Source of the DNA: Micromonospora sediminicola
Lineage (GTDB): Bacteria; Actinomycetota; Actinomycetes; Mycobacteriales; Micromonosporaceae
Length of the DNA stretch: 64,000 nt
Assembly (NCBI RefSeq): GCF_900089585.1
Contig: NZ_FLRH01000003.1
Span: 1,411,001 to 1,475,000 of the forward strand
Direction: 5' to 3'
Shown here: one piece after another, positions 26,490 through 34,604 of the stretch
How the letters are laid out: every line of letters begins with the position of its first letter
Numbering within the stretch: the stretch's first letter is position 1
The notes under the pieces: generated by a model
The model's input: the letters and a program-made list of their open reading frames with translations, nothing else
What the model was told of the DNA's origin: nothing
Databases searched by the model: none
Position numbers and translations under genes: made by a program

Positions 26490-29400
26490 CGATCCAGCCG
26501 ACGCTGTTCGGCGCCACCGCCACCCCGACGCCGCGCGCCGCCGACGCCGGGCCCCGCTACACACCTGTCGAGCTGGCCCGGCTGCTCCGGCTGCCGGCGC
26601 CCACCCGGGAGCAGGCGGCGATCATCGCGGCGCCGGTGGAACCGCTGCTGGTGGTCGCCGGCGCCGGTTCGGGCAAGACCGAGACGATGGCCGCCCGGGT
26701 GGTCTGGCTGGTCGCCAACTCCTACGTCCGCCCCGAGCACATCCTCGGGCTCACCTTCACCCGCAAGGCGGCCGGCGAGCTGGCGCACCGGGTGCGGACC
26801 CGGCTCGACCAGCTCGTCCGCCGGCTGGGCCGGCAGGGGCGGGACCCGCAGGACGACCCGCTCGCGGGCGAGCCGACCGTCTCCACCTACCACTCGTACG
26901 CCGGGCGGATCGTCACCGAGCACGGGCTGCGGGCCGGGTACGAGCCGACCACCCGGCTGCTCACCGAGGCGTCCCGCTGGCAGCTGGTCGACCTGCTGGT
27001 CCGCAACTACGACGGCGACATGTCCGAGGTGGACCGGATGCCGTCCACCATCACCGACGCGGTGCTCGCCCTCGCCGGCGAGCTGGACGAGCACCTGGTC
27101 GACCCGGACGAGCTGGCGGCCTGGACCGGCCGGTTCTTCGCCGAGGTGCAGTCGCGTCCCGGGCGGGTCTACGCCGACGTGCGCAAGGCGCTCCAGCTCC
27201 AGCAGACCCGGCTGAAGCTGCTGCCGCTGGTGCGCGCGTACGCCCGGCGCAAGGACGACTTCGAGGCGATGGACTTCGCCGACCAGCTGGCCCGGGCGGC
27301 CCGGGTGGCCCGCGACCACCCCGGCGTCGGCGTGATCGAGCGGGACCGGTTCCGGGTGGTGCTGCTCGACGAGTACCAGGACACCAGCCACGCCCAGGTG
27401 GTGCTGCTCAACGCGCTGTTCGGCGGCGGCCACCCGGTGACCGCGGTGGGCGACCCCTGCCAGTCCATCTACGGCTGGCGCGGGGCCAGCGCCGGCACGC
27501 TCGACCGGTTCCCCGGCGAGTTCGCCCGCGCCGACGGCACGCCCGCCGCCGTGCTCGGCCTCACCACGAGCTGGCGCAACCGGCCGGAGATCCTCGCGGT
27601 CGCCAACGCGCTCTCGGTGCCGTTGCGGGCCGCCGGCGCGCGGGTGCCGGAGCTGCACGCCGCGCTCAGCGTCCGCGACCCGATCCCGCACCGCACGCCG
27701 GGCGGGCAGGCCGCCGGCACCGTGCACTGCGCGCTCCTGGAGACGTACGCCGACGAGGCCGACTGGATCGCGGACAGCGTGCTGGCGGCCTGGCGGGGTG
27801 CGGCCGCGATGCCGGGCGCGCTGCCGGAGCACATCCCGGCCGACCGCCGGCCGACCACGGCGGTGCTGGTGCGGCTGCGCAGCCAGATCCCGGCGATCGA
27901 GGCGGCGCTGCGGGCCCGTGGTCTGCCCGTCGACGTGGTCGGCCTCGGCGGCCTGCTGGACACCCCGGAGGTACGGGACGTGGTCTGCACCCTGCGGGTG
28001 CTCGCCGACCCGACCGACGGGGCGGCGCTGCTGCGCCTGCTCACCGGCGCGCGCTGGCGGATCGGCCCGCGCGACCTGGTCGCCCTGCACCGGCGCGCCC
28101 GCGCGATCGCCCGGGGTCGCCGGGAGCTGACCGGCGACGACGGGCCGGAGATCACCGTGGACGCGCTGGACGAGGCGACGCTGGTCGAGGCGCTGGCCGA
28201 CCTGGGGCCCGCGCAGGCGTACTCGGCGGAGGGCTTCGCCCGGCTGCGGTCGTACGGGATGGAGCTGGCGCTGCTGCGCTACCGGCTGGACCAGTCGCTG
28301 CCGGAGCTGATCGCGGACATCGAGCGCACGATCGGGCTGGACGTCGAGGTGGCGGTCCGGGCCGGCCGGGACGGCGCCGGCGACGCCGGGCTGGCCCGGG
28401 CCCACCTGGACGCGCTGGGCGACGTCGCGGCCCGGTTCAGCGGTGAGACGCCCGGCGCCACGCTCGCCGGTTTCCTCGCCTACCTGACCGCCGCCGAGGA
28501 CGAGGAGCGCGGGCTGGCGCCGGGCGAGGTCGAGGTGGTGGCCGGCGCCGTGCAGGTGCTCACCGCGCACGCGGCGAAGGGCCTGGAGTGGGACGTGGTG
28601 GCGGTCGCCGGGATGACCCGGGGCGTCTGGCCGGGACCGGTCCGCAACTCCGACCACTGGCTGGGCGGGCTCGGGGTGCTGCCCTTCCCGCTGCGCGGCG
28701 ACGCCGACGGGCTGCCCGAGCTGGGCCTGCCGGAGGCGGCGGACCAGCGCGGCGTGGCCCGGGCGGTGACCGACTTCACCGACGCCTGGCGGGCGCACGA
28801 CGAGCGGGAGGAGCGCCGGCTGGCGTACGTGGCGGTGACCCGGCCCCGTCGGCTGCTGCTCTGTTCCGGCTACTGGTGGGGGGAGGGGACGAAGCGGTTC
28901 CGTGGCCCGTCGGTGTTCCTCCGCGAGATCTACGACGTCGGCCTGGCCGGCGTCGACGGGCACGTGGTCGACGCCTGGGCGCCGGAGCCGGCGGGGGACG
29001 CGGTCAACCCGACCACGGAGACGGTGCTGCGCGCCGAGTGGCCGGCCGACCCGCTCGGCGCCCGGCGGCCCGCGCTCACCGACGCGGCGGCGCTGGTCCG
29101 CCGTCACCTCGCCGACCCGGAGGCGGCCCGCCGCGAGGCCGCCCTGCTGGCCACGGTCGGTCCGGTCGCGACCCCGGCGGCCCCGCCCGACCCGGCGTCG
29201 CCCCCCGCCGACCCGGCGGGCGACGATCCGGAGGTGGCCCGCTGGCGGCGCGAGGCCGACCTGCTGCTCGCCGAGCGGGCCGAGCTGGCCCGCCGGGCCG
29301 AGGCGGTCGAGGTCGAGCTGCCCGGCCAGCTCTCGGTGACCCAGCTGGTGGCGTTGCGTCGCGACCCGGAGGCGCTGGCCCGTACGCTGCGCCGGCCGAT

Positions 29401-29920
29401 GCCGAGCGAGCCCAACCCGTACGCCCGGCGTGGCACCGCCTTCCACGTCTGGCTGGAGCAGCGCTTCGGTGCCGACCGCCTGCTGGACGTCGACGAGCTG
29501 CCCGGCGCGGCCGACGACGACGCCGCCCCGGACGAGGCGCTCGCCGAGCTGCAGGAACGCTTCCTGGCCAGCGAGTGGGCCGACCGGGTGCCGCTGGAGG
29601 TCGAGGTGCCGTTCGCCACGGTGATCGCCGGTGTGGTGGTCCGGGGTCGGATGGACGCCGTCTTCGCCCGCCCGGGCGGGCGCTACGACGTGGTCGACTG
29701 GAAGACCGGCCGGCAGCCCGTCGGCCGGGAGGCGGACGCCGCGGCGGTGCAGCTGGCGGTCTACCGGCTGGCCTGGGCCGAACTGGCCGGGGTGCCGGTC
29801 GACCGGGTCGGCGCCGCCTTCCACTACGTCCGGGACTCCGCCACGGTCCGCCCGACCGACCTGCTCGACGCCGCCGGTCTGACCGCGCTGGTCGCCGACG
29901 TCCCGGAATTTTCCCGGTGA
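26486..29920 (+). CDS. adnB: AdnB-like UvrD-family helicase-nuclease subunit
   Basis: Lead motor and second nuclease of the AdnAB complex; 1144 aa. All SF1A motifs look intact: GAGSGKT (59-65), LLDEYQDT (Asp295-Asp299), GDPCQSIYGWRGA, TAHAAKGLEWD and VAVTRPRRLL. The C-terminal RecB-type nuclease has RGRMDAVF and VVDWKTG (Asp1071, Lys1073), then QLAVYRLAW. No cysteine cluster is seen, unlike AdnA. ATG 26486 overlaps the adnA stop (ATGA), giving coupled, probably equimolar synthesis. The -35 to -10 region of the cold-shock gene and a terminator-like hairpin follow. Confidence 0.92.
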   Translation: MTIQPTLFGATATPTPRAADAGPRYTPVELARLLRLPAPTREQAAIIAAPVEPLLVVAGAGSGKTETMAARVVWLVANSYVRPEHILGLTFTRKAAGELAHRVRTRLDQLVRRLGRQGRDPQDDPLAGEPTVSTYHSYAGRIVTEHGLRAGYEPTTRLLTEASRWQLVDLLVRNYDGDMSEVDRMPSTITDAVLALAGELDEHLVDPDELAAWTGRFFAEVQSRPGRVYADVRKALQLQQTRLKLLPLVRAYARRKDDFEAMDFADQLARAARVARDHPGVGVIERDRFRVVLLDEYQDTSHAQVVLLNALFGGGHPVTAVGDPCQSIYGWRGASAGTLDRFPGEFARADGTPAAVLGLTTSWRNRPEILAVANALSVPLRAAGARVPELHAALSVRDPIPHRTPGGQAAGTVHCALLETYADEADWIADSVLAAWRGAAAMPGALPEHIPADRRPTTAVLVRLRSQIPAIEAALRARGLPVDVVGLGGLLDTPEVRDVVCTLRVLADPTDGAALLRLLTGARWRIGPRDLVALHRRARAIARGRRELTGDDGPEITVDALDEATLVEALADLGPAQAYSAEGFARLRSYGMELALLRYRLDQSLPELIADIERTIGLDVEVAVRAGRDGAGDAGLARAHLDALGDVAARFSGETPGATLAGFLAYLTAAEDEERGLAPGEVEVVAGAVQVLTAHAAKGLEWDVVAVAGMTRGVWPGPVRNSDHWLGGLGVLPFPLRGDADGLPELGLPEAADQRGVARAVTDFTDAWRAHDEREERRLAYVAVTRPRRLLLCSGYWWGEGTKRFRGPSVFLREIYDVGLAGVDGHVVDAWAPEPAGDAVNPTTETVLRAEWPADPLGARRPALTDAAALVRRHLADPEAARREAALLATVGPVATPAAPPDPASPPADPAGDDPEVARWRREADLLLAERAELARRAEAVEVELPGQLSVTQLVALRRDPEALARTLRRPMPSEPNPYARRGTAFHVWLEQRFGADRLLDVDELPGAADDDAAPDEALAELQERFLASEWADRVPLEVEVPFATVIAGVVVRGRMDAVFARPGGRYDVVDWKTGRQPVGREADAAAVQLAVYRLAWAELAGVPVDRVGAAFHYVRDSATVRPTDLLDAAGLTALVADVPEFSR

Positions 29921-29988
29921 TCTCCCCACCGGCCGAGATCCGTGATACGTTGTCCGGGTTGCAGTTTTGGTTTCCAGAGACTCTGTGT

Positions 29989-30025
29989 GCGCCTGGCGGA
30001 TTGTGGCCCCAGGCGCTCTTTGTTG
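29989..30025 (+). terminator. Terminator-like hairpin after adnB / in csp leader
   Basis: GCGCCTGG and CCAGGCGC pair across a 12-base loop and are followed by TCTTTGTTG. It is 69 bases past the adnB stop and 125 before the cold-shock gene. It may end adnAB transcription, or, if the csp promoter is near 29945, act as an attenuator in the csp leader. Confidence 0.5.
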
Positions 30026-30028
30026 TGT

Positions 30029-30123
30029 CCGGAGTTCTCCGGGCGGGGCGACCAGCAGCGACAGGCACGCCGTGCGACCATCGCGCGGTGGGCTCCTCTC
30101 CGGCCCGCAACACGTGCGGGCCG
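30029..30123 (+). promoter_or_regulatory. Structured leader of the cold-shock gene
   Basis: Two more hairpins precede the gene: CCGGAG-TT-CTCCGG at 30029-30042 and a 9-bp stem CGGCCCGCA...TGCGGGCCG at 30101-30123 with a 5-base loop. AAGGAG at 30135-30140 is left single-stranded. Long folded leaders are common for csp genes, where structure changes with temperature; that function is inferred, not shown. Confidence 0.4.
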
Positions 30124-30149
30124 ACCGTTCCGTCAAGGAGACGAAACAC

Positions 30150-30353
30150 ATGGCAATTGGCACCGTCAAGTGGTTCAACGCTGACAAGGGCTTCGGCTTC
30201 ATCACCCCGGACGACGGCGGCGCCGACGTCTTCGCCCACTTCTCGGCGATCCAGACCTCCGGCTACCGGAGCCTGGACGAGAACCAGCGGGTCGAGTTCG
30301 AGGTGACCCAGGGCCAGAAGGGCCCGCAGGCGGAGAACATCCGTCCGCTCTGA
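30150..30353 (+). CDS. Cold-shock domain protein, CspA family
   Basis: 67-residue single-strand nucleic-acid-binding protein. RNP1 (KGFGFI) and RNP2 (VFAHF) are intact in the usual five-stranded barrel, starting [14 protein letters not shown]. CspA-family proteins melt RNA structure in the cold or act as general RNA chaperones. AAGGAG lies 9 bases before ATG 30150. The gene sits directly upstream of a DEAD-box RNA helicase, a natural functional partner, but a strong terminator separates them. Confidence 0.95.
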   Translation: MAIGTVKWFNADKGFGFITPDDGGADVFAHFSAIQTSGYRSLDENQRVEFEVTQGQKGPQAENIRPL

Positions 30354-30400
30354 TCTTCGGATCAACCGGCACCACCACCGCGCCCCGTCGGGCGTGGTGC

Positions 30401-30475
30401 ACGGGCCGGCCCGCCGCGCCGCCCTCCCGTACGCGGGACGTGGCGCGCCGAGGCGGGCCGGCCCGTACCCTTTTC
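30401..30475 (+). terminator. Terminator after cold-shock gene
   Basis: Perfect 15-base arms ACGGGCCGGCCCGCC (30401-30415) and its complement at 30452-30466, followed by ACCCTTTTC. The 36-base loop contains further pairing. Confidence 0.65.
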
Positions 30476-30527
30476 GGTTCGTGCTTGTGACCACCGGTGA
30501 CGCCGGTGACGCGCCGGCTCCCGGCGC

Positions 30528-30558
30528 CCTTCCTCGACACGTGCCGCCTCGAGGAAGG
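30528..30558 (+). promoter_or_regulatory. Hairpin sequestering the DEAD-box helicase ribosome-binding site
   Basis: CCTTCCTCGA (30528-30537) is perfectly complementary to TCGAGGAAGG (30549-30558) across an 11-base loop. The second arm contains the whole GAGGAAGG ribosome-binding site, 8 bases before ATG 30567. In the folded mRNA the site would be hidden. Confidence 0.6.
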
Positions 30559-30566
30559 CTTTCCGC

Positions 30567-31826
30567 ATGACCGTGAGCACCACTGCGCCCACTTTCGCCG
30601 ACACCGGCCTGGCCCCGGCGCTCGTCGCCGAGCTGACCCGGCAGGGCATCACCGCGCCGTTCCCGATCCAGTCCGCCACGCTGCCCGACTCGCTGGCCGG
30701 CCGGGACGTGCTCGGTCGCGGTCGCACCGGCTCCGGCAAGACGCTGGCGTTCGGGCTCCCGCTGCTGCACCGCACGGCCGGTCACCGGGCCCGCCCCGGC
30801 CGCCCGCTCGCCCTGGTCCTGGTGCCCACCCGGGAACTGGCCCAGCAGGTGACCGCCGCGCTCACCCCGTACGCGGGCGCGCTCAAGCTGCGCTGCGCCA
30901 CCGTGGTCGGCGGGCTGTCCCTGACCCGCCAGGCGGACGCATTGCGCGCCGGCGCCGAAGTGCTGGTGGCGACGCCCGGCCGGCTGCACGACCTGATCGA
31001 CCGGGGTGACGCCCGGCTGGACCAGGTGGCCGTCACCGTGCTGGACGAGGCCGACCAGATGGCCGACATGGGCTTCCTGCCGCAGGTGACGAAGCTGCTG
31101 GAGCAGGTCGCGCCGGGCGGGCAGCGGATGCTGTTCTCGGCCACCCTGGACCGGGGCGTGGACCGGCTGGTCCGGCGCTTCCTGACCGATCCGGTGACGC
31201 ACTCGGTCGACCCGGGCACCGCCACGGTGACCGCGATGACCCACCACGTGCTGCACCTGGAGGCCGAGGACAAGCAGACCGCGCTGGCGCACATCGCCGC
31301 CCGCGAGGGCCGCACCATCGTGTTCATCGCCACCAAGCACCGCGCCGACCGGGTGGCCCGGCAGTTGCTTTCCAAGGGCGTACGCGCGGCGGCGCTGCAC
31401 GGCGGCAAGTCGCAGCCGCAGCGCACCCGGATCCTGGAGCAGTTCCGCACCGGACTGGTCACCGCGCTGGTGGCCACCGACGTGGCCGCCCGGGGCATCC
31501 ACGTGGACGGGCTGGACCTGGTGGTCAACGCCGACCCGCCGACCGAGGCGAAGGACTACCTGCACCGGGGCGGCCGGACCGCCCGCGCGGGGGAGTCGGG
31601 CACGGTGGTCACCCTGGTCCTGCCGGAGCAGCGTCGGGACGTCGCCCGACTGATGAGCACCGCCGGGATCAACCCGCAGACCACCCGGGTACGCGCCGGG
31701 GACGCGGAGCTGGGCCGGCTGACCGGGGCGCGGGAGCCCTCCGGCGTGCCGGTGACCATCACGCCGCCCGCCGCCGCGCACCCCGCCCCGGCGACCCGGC
31801 CCCGCCGCCGCCCGCGTCGCCGCTGA
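30567..31826 (+). CDS. DEAD-box ATP-dependent RNA helicase
   Basis: 419 aa, RhlE/CsdA-like. Motifs in order: Q-motif region PFPIQSATL, GRTGSGKT, PTRELA, TPGR, DEAD as VLDEADQM, SAT, then the second RecA domain with HGGKSQPQR, ARGIHVDGLD and HRGGRTARAG. The C-terminal tail is short, basic and Pro/Arg-rich (TRPRRRPRRR), good for RNA contact. It follows a cold-shock protein gene, and its ribosome-binding site is inside a hairpin, so a role in ribosome assembly or RNA unwinding in the cold is likely. Confidence 0.93.
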   Translation: MTVSTTAPTFADTGLAPALVAELTRQGITAPFPIQSATLPDSLAGRDVLGRGRTGSGKTLAFGLPLLHRTAGHRARPGRPLALVLVPTRELAQQVTAALTPYAGALKLRCATVVGGLSLTRQADALRAGAEVLVATPGRLHDLIDRGDARLDQVAVTVLDEADQMADMGFLPQVTKLLEQVAPGGQRMLFSATLDRGVDRLVRRFLTDPVTHSVDPGTATVTAMTHHVLHLEAEDKQTALAHIAAREGRTIVFIATKHRADRVARQLLSKGVRAAALHGGKSQPQRTRILEQFRTGLVTALVATDVAARGIHVDGLDLVVNADPPTEAKDYLHRGGRTARAGESGTVVTLVLPEQRRDVARLMSTAGINPQTTRVRAGDAELGRLTGAREPSGVPVTITPPAAAHPAPATRPRRRPRRR

Positions 31827-32025
31827 CCGGCCGTTTTCCGGTGGCCCTCCCCGGCGTCGCCGACCGGTAGTTCGCCGGCGTCCCGGACCGGTCGCTCCGC
31901 GCTGCCCCGCTGAGTCGGGGATCAGCGGATGTTCAGTCGGGTGGCCGACTGTCCGATGCCGGCCGGGCGACGATGCTGGGTCCCGGGGCGGTCCGGGGGG
32001 ACCAGCCGGATGTGGAGGGGCGGCC

Positions 32026-32190
32026 ATGGCGGGTGACGCCGGCCCGGGCGGTGCCCGGGAGGTGCTGCTGGTGCTCGCGGTCGCGGGCGCCGGTCTGGCG
32101 CTCGCCGTGGTGGCCGCGTTCGGCCCGTGGCACCCGGCCGTGGACGGTCCCCAGGACCGTGGCGCGGCCCGCACGTTCAACCCAGGGTGA
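32026..32190 (+). CDS. Small single-pass membrane protein (54 residues)
   Basis: Short frame MAGDAGPGGAREVLLVLAV... with one membrane helix at about residues 13-34, then a Pro/Trp turn (FGPWHP) and a polar tail. GGAGG lies 8 bases before ATG 32026. Function unknown. The 199 bases upstream hold a small hairpin (CAGTCGG-GTGG-CCGACTG, 31933-31950) and no other readable feature. Small membrane proteins like this are easily missed; coding evidence is codon bias (nearly all third positions G or C) and the ribosome-binding site. Confidence 0.6.
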   Translation: MAGDAGPGGAREVLLVLAVAGAGLALAVVAAFGPWHPAVDGPQDRGAARTFNPG

Positions 32191-32262
32191 TCCGCAGCGG
32201 CCAGCCAGGTCGTGGCATTGTTACGCAGTGTCACGTCCGCCGGCGACTGTTCGGTACAAACG

Positions 32263-32302
32263 GATATACCGCTGAGGCATAAATATGCCTCAGCGGTATA
32301 TC
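32263..32302. repeat. Perfect 40-base palindrome, GATATACCGC family
   Basis: Arms GATATACCGCTGAGGCATA (32263-32281) and its exact complement (32284-32302) around AA. It lies in the 285-base gap between convergent gene ends at 32190 and 32476. It is much more AT-rich than its surroundings. A close relative occurs at 39465-39516. The rest of this gap shows nothing else. Confidence 0.85.
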
Positions 32303-32475
32303 GCCTCGGAGGGATGCCTTCTTCTGTGGGGCACTGACCACCGTCGAGCATCCCGGCCGGGCCGATCCGCGCCTGTCGACGAGATAGCGCGGCCACCGGC
32401 CACCGGTGCACCCGACCCGACCGCCCGGGGGCGTGAGCAGCCGGGCGGGGCCCCGGCACCGGGCCCCGCCCGGCG

Positions 32476-32946
32476 TCAGGGCGCCGGCGCGCGGTCCGCC
32501 AGCAGGTCCGCGAGCGTGGTCCGGTCCACCACCAGCGCGATCGCCCCGTCCACCGCCAGCCAGACGTCCCGCAGGCCGGTGGCCACGCCGTGGTAGCCGG
32601 TCCGGTCGGCCGGCATCCCCCGGACGCTGGTGAGCGCGCCCCCGACCGCGCGGAGCACGTCACCGACGCTGATCTCCGCCGGCGGCCGGGTCAGCGCGTA
32701 TCCGCCCTCGGTGCCGCGATGGCTGTGCAGCAGCCCGGCCCGCCGCAGGTCGAGCAGGATCCCCTGGAGGAAGCTGAGCGGAATGTCCTGGCTGTCGGCC
32801 AGGCTCGCCGCCTTGACCAGCTCACCGCCGCCGGAACCCCCGTCGCCGGAACCCCAGCCGCCGGAACCCCCGTCGCCGGTGGACCCGGCGTCGGCGACGG
32901 CGAGCATGGCCCGGAGCGCGTAGTCGGCGCGCGCGGAGATGTACAC
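32476..32946 (-). CDS. Rrf2-family transcriptional regulator with Gly-rich insert
   Basis: 156-residue winged-helix regulator. The MYISARADYALRAMLAVA start and the GYALTRPPAEISVGDVLRAV motif are classic Rrf2. It contains no cysteine, so it cannot carry an Fe-S cluster like IscR or NsrR and is closer to CymR-type sulfur regulators. A Gly/Ser/Asp-rich insert (residues 21-41, GSTGDGGSGGWGSGDGG) encoded by short repeats interrupts the first helices. It is the last gene of the sulfonate-type importer operon (4 bases after the permease) and so is probably its own regulator; a matching candidate operator lies at 35683-35703. Confidence 0.88.
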   Translation of the reverse strand: MYISARADYALRAMLAVADAGSTGDGGSGGWGSGDGGSGGGELVKAASLADSQDIPLSFLQGILLDLRRAGLLHSHRGTEGGYALTRPPAEISVGDVLRAVGGALTSVRGMPADRTGYHGVATGLRDVWLAVDGAIALVVDRTTLADLLADRAPAP

Positions 32947-32950
32947 GGCG

Positions 32951-33835
32951 TCAGTTGCCGGCCTGGTCCAGCACGCCCCAGCGGCGGCGGATCGCCTTGT
33001 CGGCCGCGCCGAACGCGGTGTCCACCAGCAGGCCCACCACCAGGATGACGATCATGATGGCCATCAGCCGGGGCGCCTCGCTCAGCTCACGGGCGTAGGT
33101 GAGCTGCGCGCCGATCGAGGTGCGGGTGGCGATGACGACCAGCAGCTCGCCGGCCATCAGGCTGCGCCAGGCGAACGCCCAACCCTGCTTGAGCCCGGCC
33201 ACGATGGCGGGCAGCGCGGCCGGCGCGATCACGTACCGGTAGAGGTTGAGCCCCCGGGCGCCGAGGTTGCGACCGGCCCGGACCAGCAGCGGCGGCACGT
33301 AGTCCACGCCGTGGATGACGCCGTTGGCGACCGACGGCGCGGCGCCCAGCACCACCACGAAGAAGATCGCCTGCTCGCTGAGCTGGAACAACAGGATGGC
33401 CAAGGGGAACCAGGCGATCGACGGCATGGTCTGCAACGCGGTGATCATCGAGCCGAGCGCGGCGCGGAGCACCTTGACCCGGGCCACCCCGAGACCGAGC
33501 AGCAGACCGACCGCGACCGCCGCGGCGAACCCGACCGCCGCGCGCCGGGCGGTGGTGGCCAAGCCCTCCCAGAGCGCCGAGCTGAGCAGGTAGTCCCCGA
33601 GGTCGCCGAAGACCACCGCCGGGCCCGGTAGCGCCCACGGCTCCTTCCAGCCGCTCCAGACCACGGCCTGCCAGATGGCGATCGCCAGGGCCAGCGCGGC
33701 GAACTTGGGCCAGGTGGCCGACCACAGGCGGCGGACCCGGGACGGGCCCTTCTCCCGGCCGGCGATCTCCAGCGCGTCCAGACCGGAGATCTCCGCGTCG
33801 GTACGCGCCGAGGCGGCGAGGGTGTCACTGGCCAT
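32951..33835 (-). CDS. ABC transporter permease, SsuC/TauC type
   Basis: 294 aa, about six membrane helices after a 40-residue cytoplasmic N-terminus. The EAA loop is AGRNLGARGLNLYRYVIAPAA. Family members import aliphatic sulfonates, taurine or nitrate; the Rrf2 neighbour favours a sulfur source. Start ATG 33835 overlaps the ATPase gene by 11 bases. Part of the operon running from 35665 to 32476 on the minus strand. Confidence 0.9.
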   Translation of the reverse strand: MASDTLAASARTDAEISGLDALEIAGREKGPSRVRRLWSATWPKFAALALAIAIWQAVVWSGWKEPWALPGPAVVFGDLGDYLLSSALWEGLATTARRAAVGFAAAVAVGLLLGLGVARVKVLRAALGSMITALQTMPSIAWFPLAILLFQLSEQAIFFVVVLGAAPSVANGVIHGVDYVPPLLVRAGRNLGARGLNLYRYVIAPAALPAIVAGLKQGWAFAWRSLMAGELLVVIATRTSIGAQLTYARELSEAPRLMAIMIVILVVGLLVDTAFGAADKAIRRRWGVLDQAGN

Positions 33836-34604
33836 GGCGGCCCACCTCCTTGCGCAGCCGGTCGGTGACCTCGGCGGCGATGGCCGATACCTCCGGCGAG
33901 TCGATCCGCCGGGGCCGTGGCACGTCGACCCGGGTGGAGTAGATGATCCGGCCGGGCCGGCTGGACAGCAGCACGATCCGGTCGGCGAGCCGGGCCGCCT
34001 CGCGCACGTTGTGCGTGACGAACAGGACGGTGAGCTTGCGCTCGCCCCAGATCCGCTCCAACTCGTCGTGCAGGATGTCCCGGGTCATCGCGTCGAGCGC
34101 GCCGAACGGCTCGTCCATCAGCAGCACCGGCGTGTCCAGCGCGAGCGTGCGGGCCAGCGCGACCCGCTGCCGCATGCCGCCGGAGAGCTGGTGCGGACGC
34201 TTGCGGCCGAAGTCGGACAGGTGGACCGTGCGCAGCAGCTCGGCCACCCGCGCCCTGCGCTGGTCGCGGGGGAGCCCGCGCAGCTTCAGCGGCACCTCGA
34301 CGTTGCCCTCGACGGTCGACCACGGGAACAGCGCCGGCTCCTGGAACATCAGGCCCGGGTTGACGCCCTCGCCCAGCTCGATCGTGCCGCCGCTGATCCG
34401 GTCCAGGCCGGCGACCAGGTTGAGCAGCGTGCTCTTGCCGCAGCCGGACGCGCCGACCAGACAGACGAACTCGCCGGGCGCCACGTCCAGCGACAGCCCG
34501 TCCAGCGCCAGGACGGCCTGCTCGCCCTGGCCGTACACCTTGGTCACGCCGCGCAGCGCGACCGAGCCGGTCGCGCTGCGCGGGGTCGTCGTGGTCGACG
34601 TCAC
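33825..34604 (-). CDS. ABC transporter ATP-binding protein, SsuB/TauB type
   Basis: 259-residue ATPase that powers the importer. Walker A GASGCGKST, Q-loop FQEPALFPW, signature LSGGMRQR, Walker B VLLMDEPFGALD and H-loop FVTHN are all present. GTG 34604 overlaps the binding-protein stop (GTGA), so translation is coupled. The SsuB/NrtD family is clear; the substrate class comes from the binding protein and regulator context. Confidence 0.92.
   Translation of the reverse strand: MTSTTTTPRSATGSVALRGVTKVYGQGEQAVLALDGLSLDVAPGEFVCLVGASGCGKSTLLNLVAGLDRISGGTIELGEGVNPGLMFQEPALFPWSTVEGNVEVPLKLRGLPRDQRRARVAELLRTVHLSDFGRKRPHQLSGGMRQRVALARTLALDTPVLLMDEPFGALDAMTRDILHDELERIWGERKLTVLFVTHNVREAARLADRIVLLSSRPGRIIYSTRVDVPRPRRIDSPEVSAIAAEVTDRLRKEVGRHGQ

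Noticed and set aside
26189..30205. Very long open frame on the minus strand opposite adnB
   Set aside because: Same shadow effect; no domain, no ribosome-binding site, and it runs through the csp leader.
32263..32302. Possible attachment or phage integration site
   Set aside because: No integrase, no tRNA, no phage genes near, and a relative of the same palindrome stands elsewhere without such genes.
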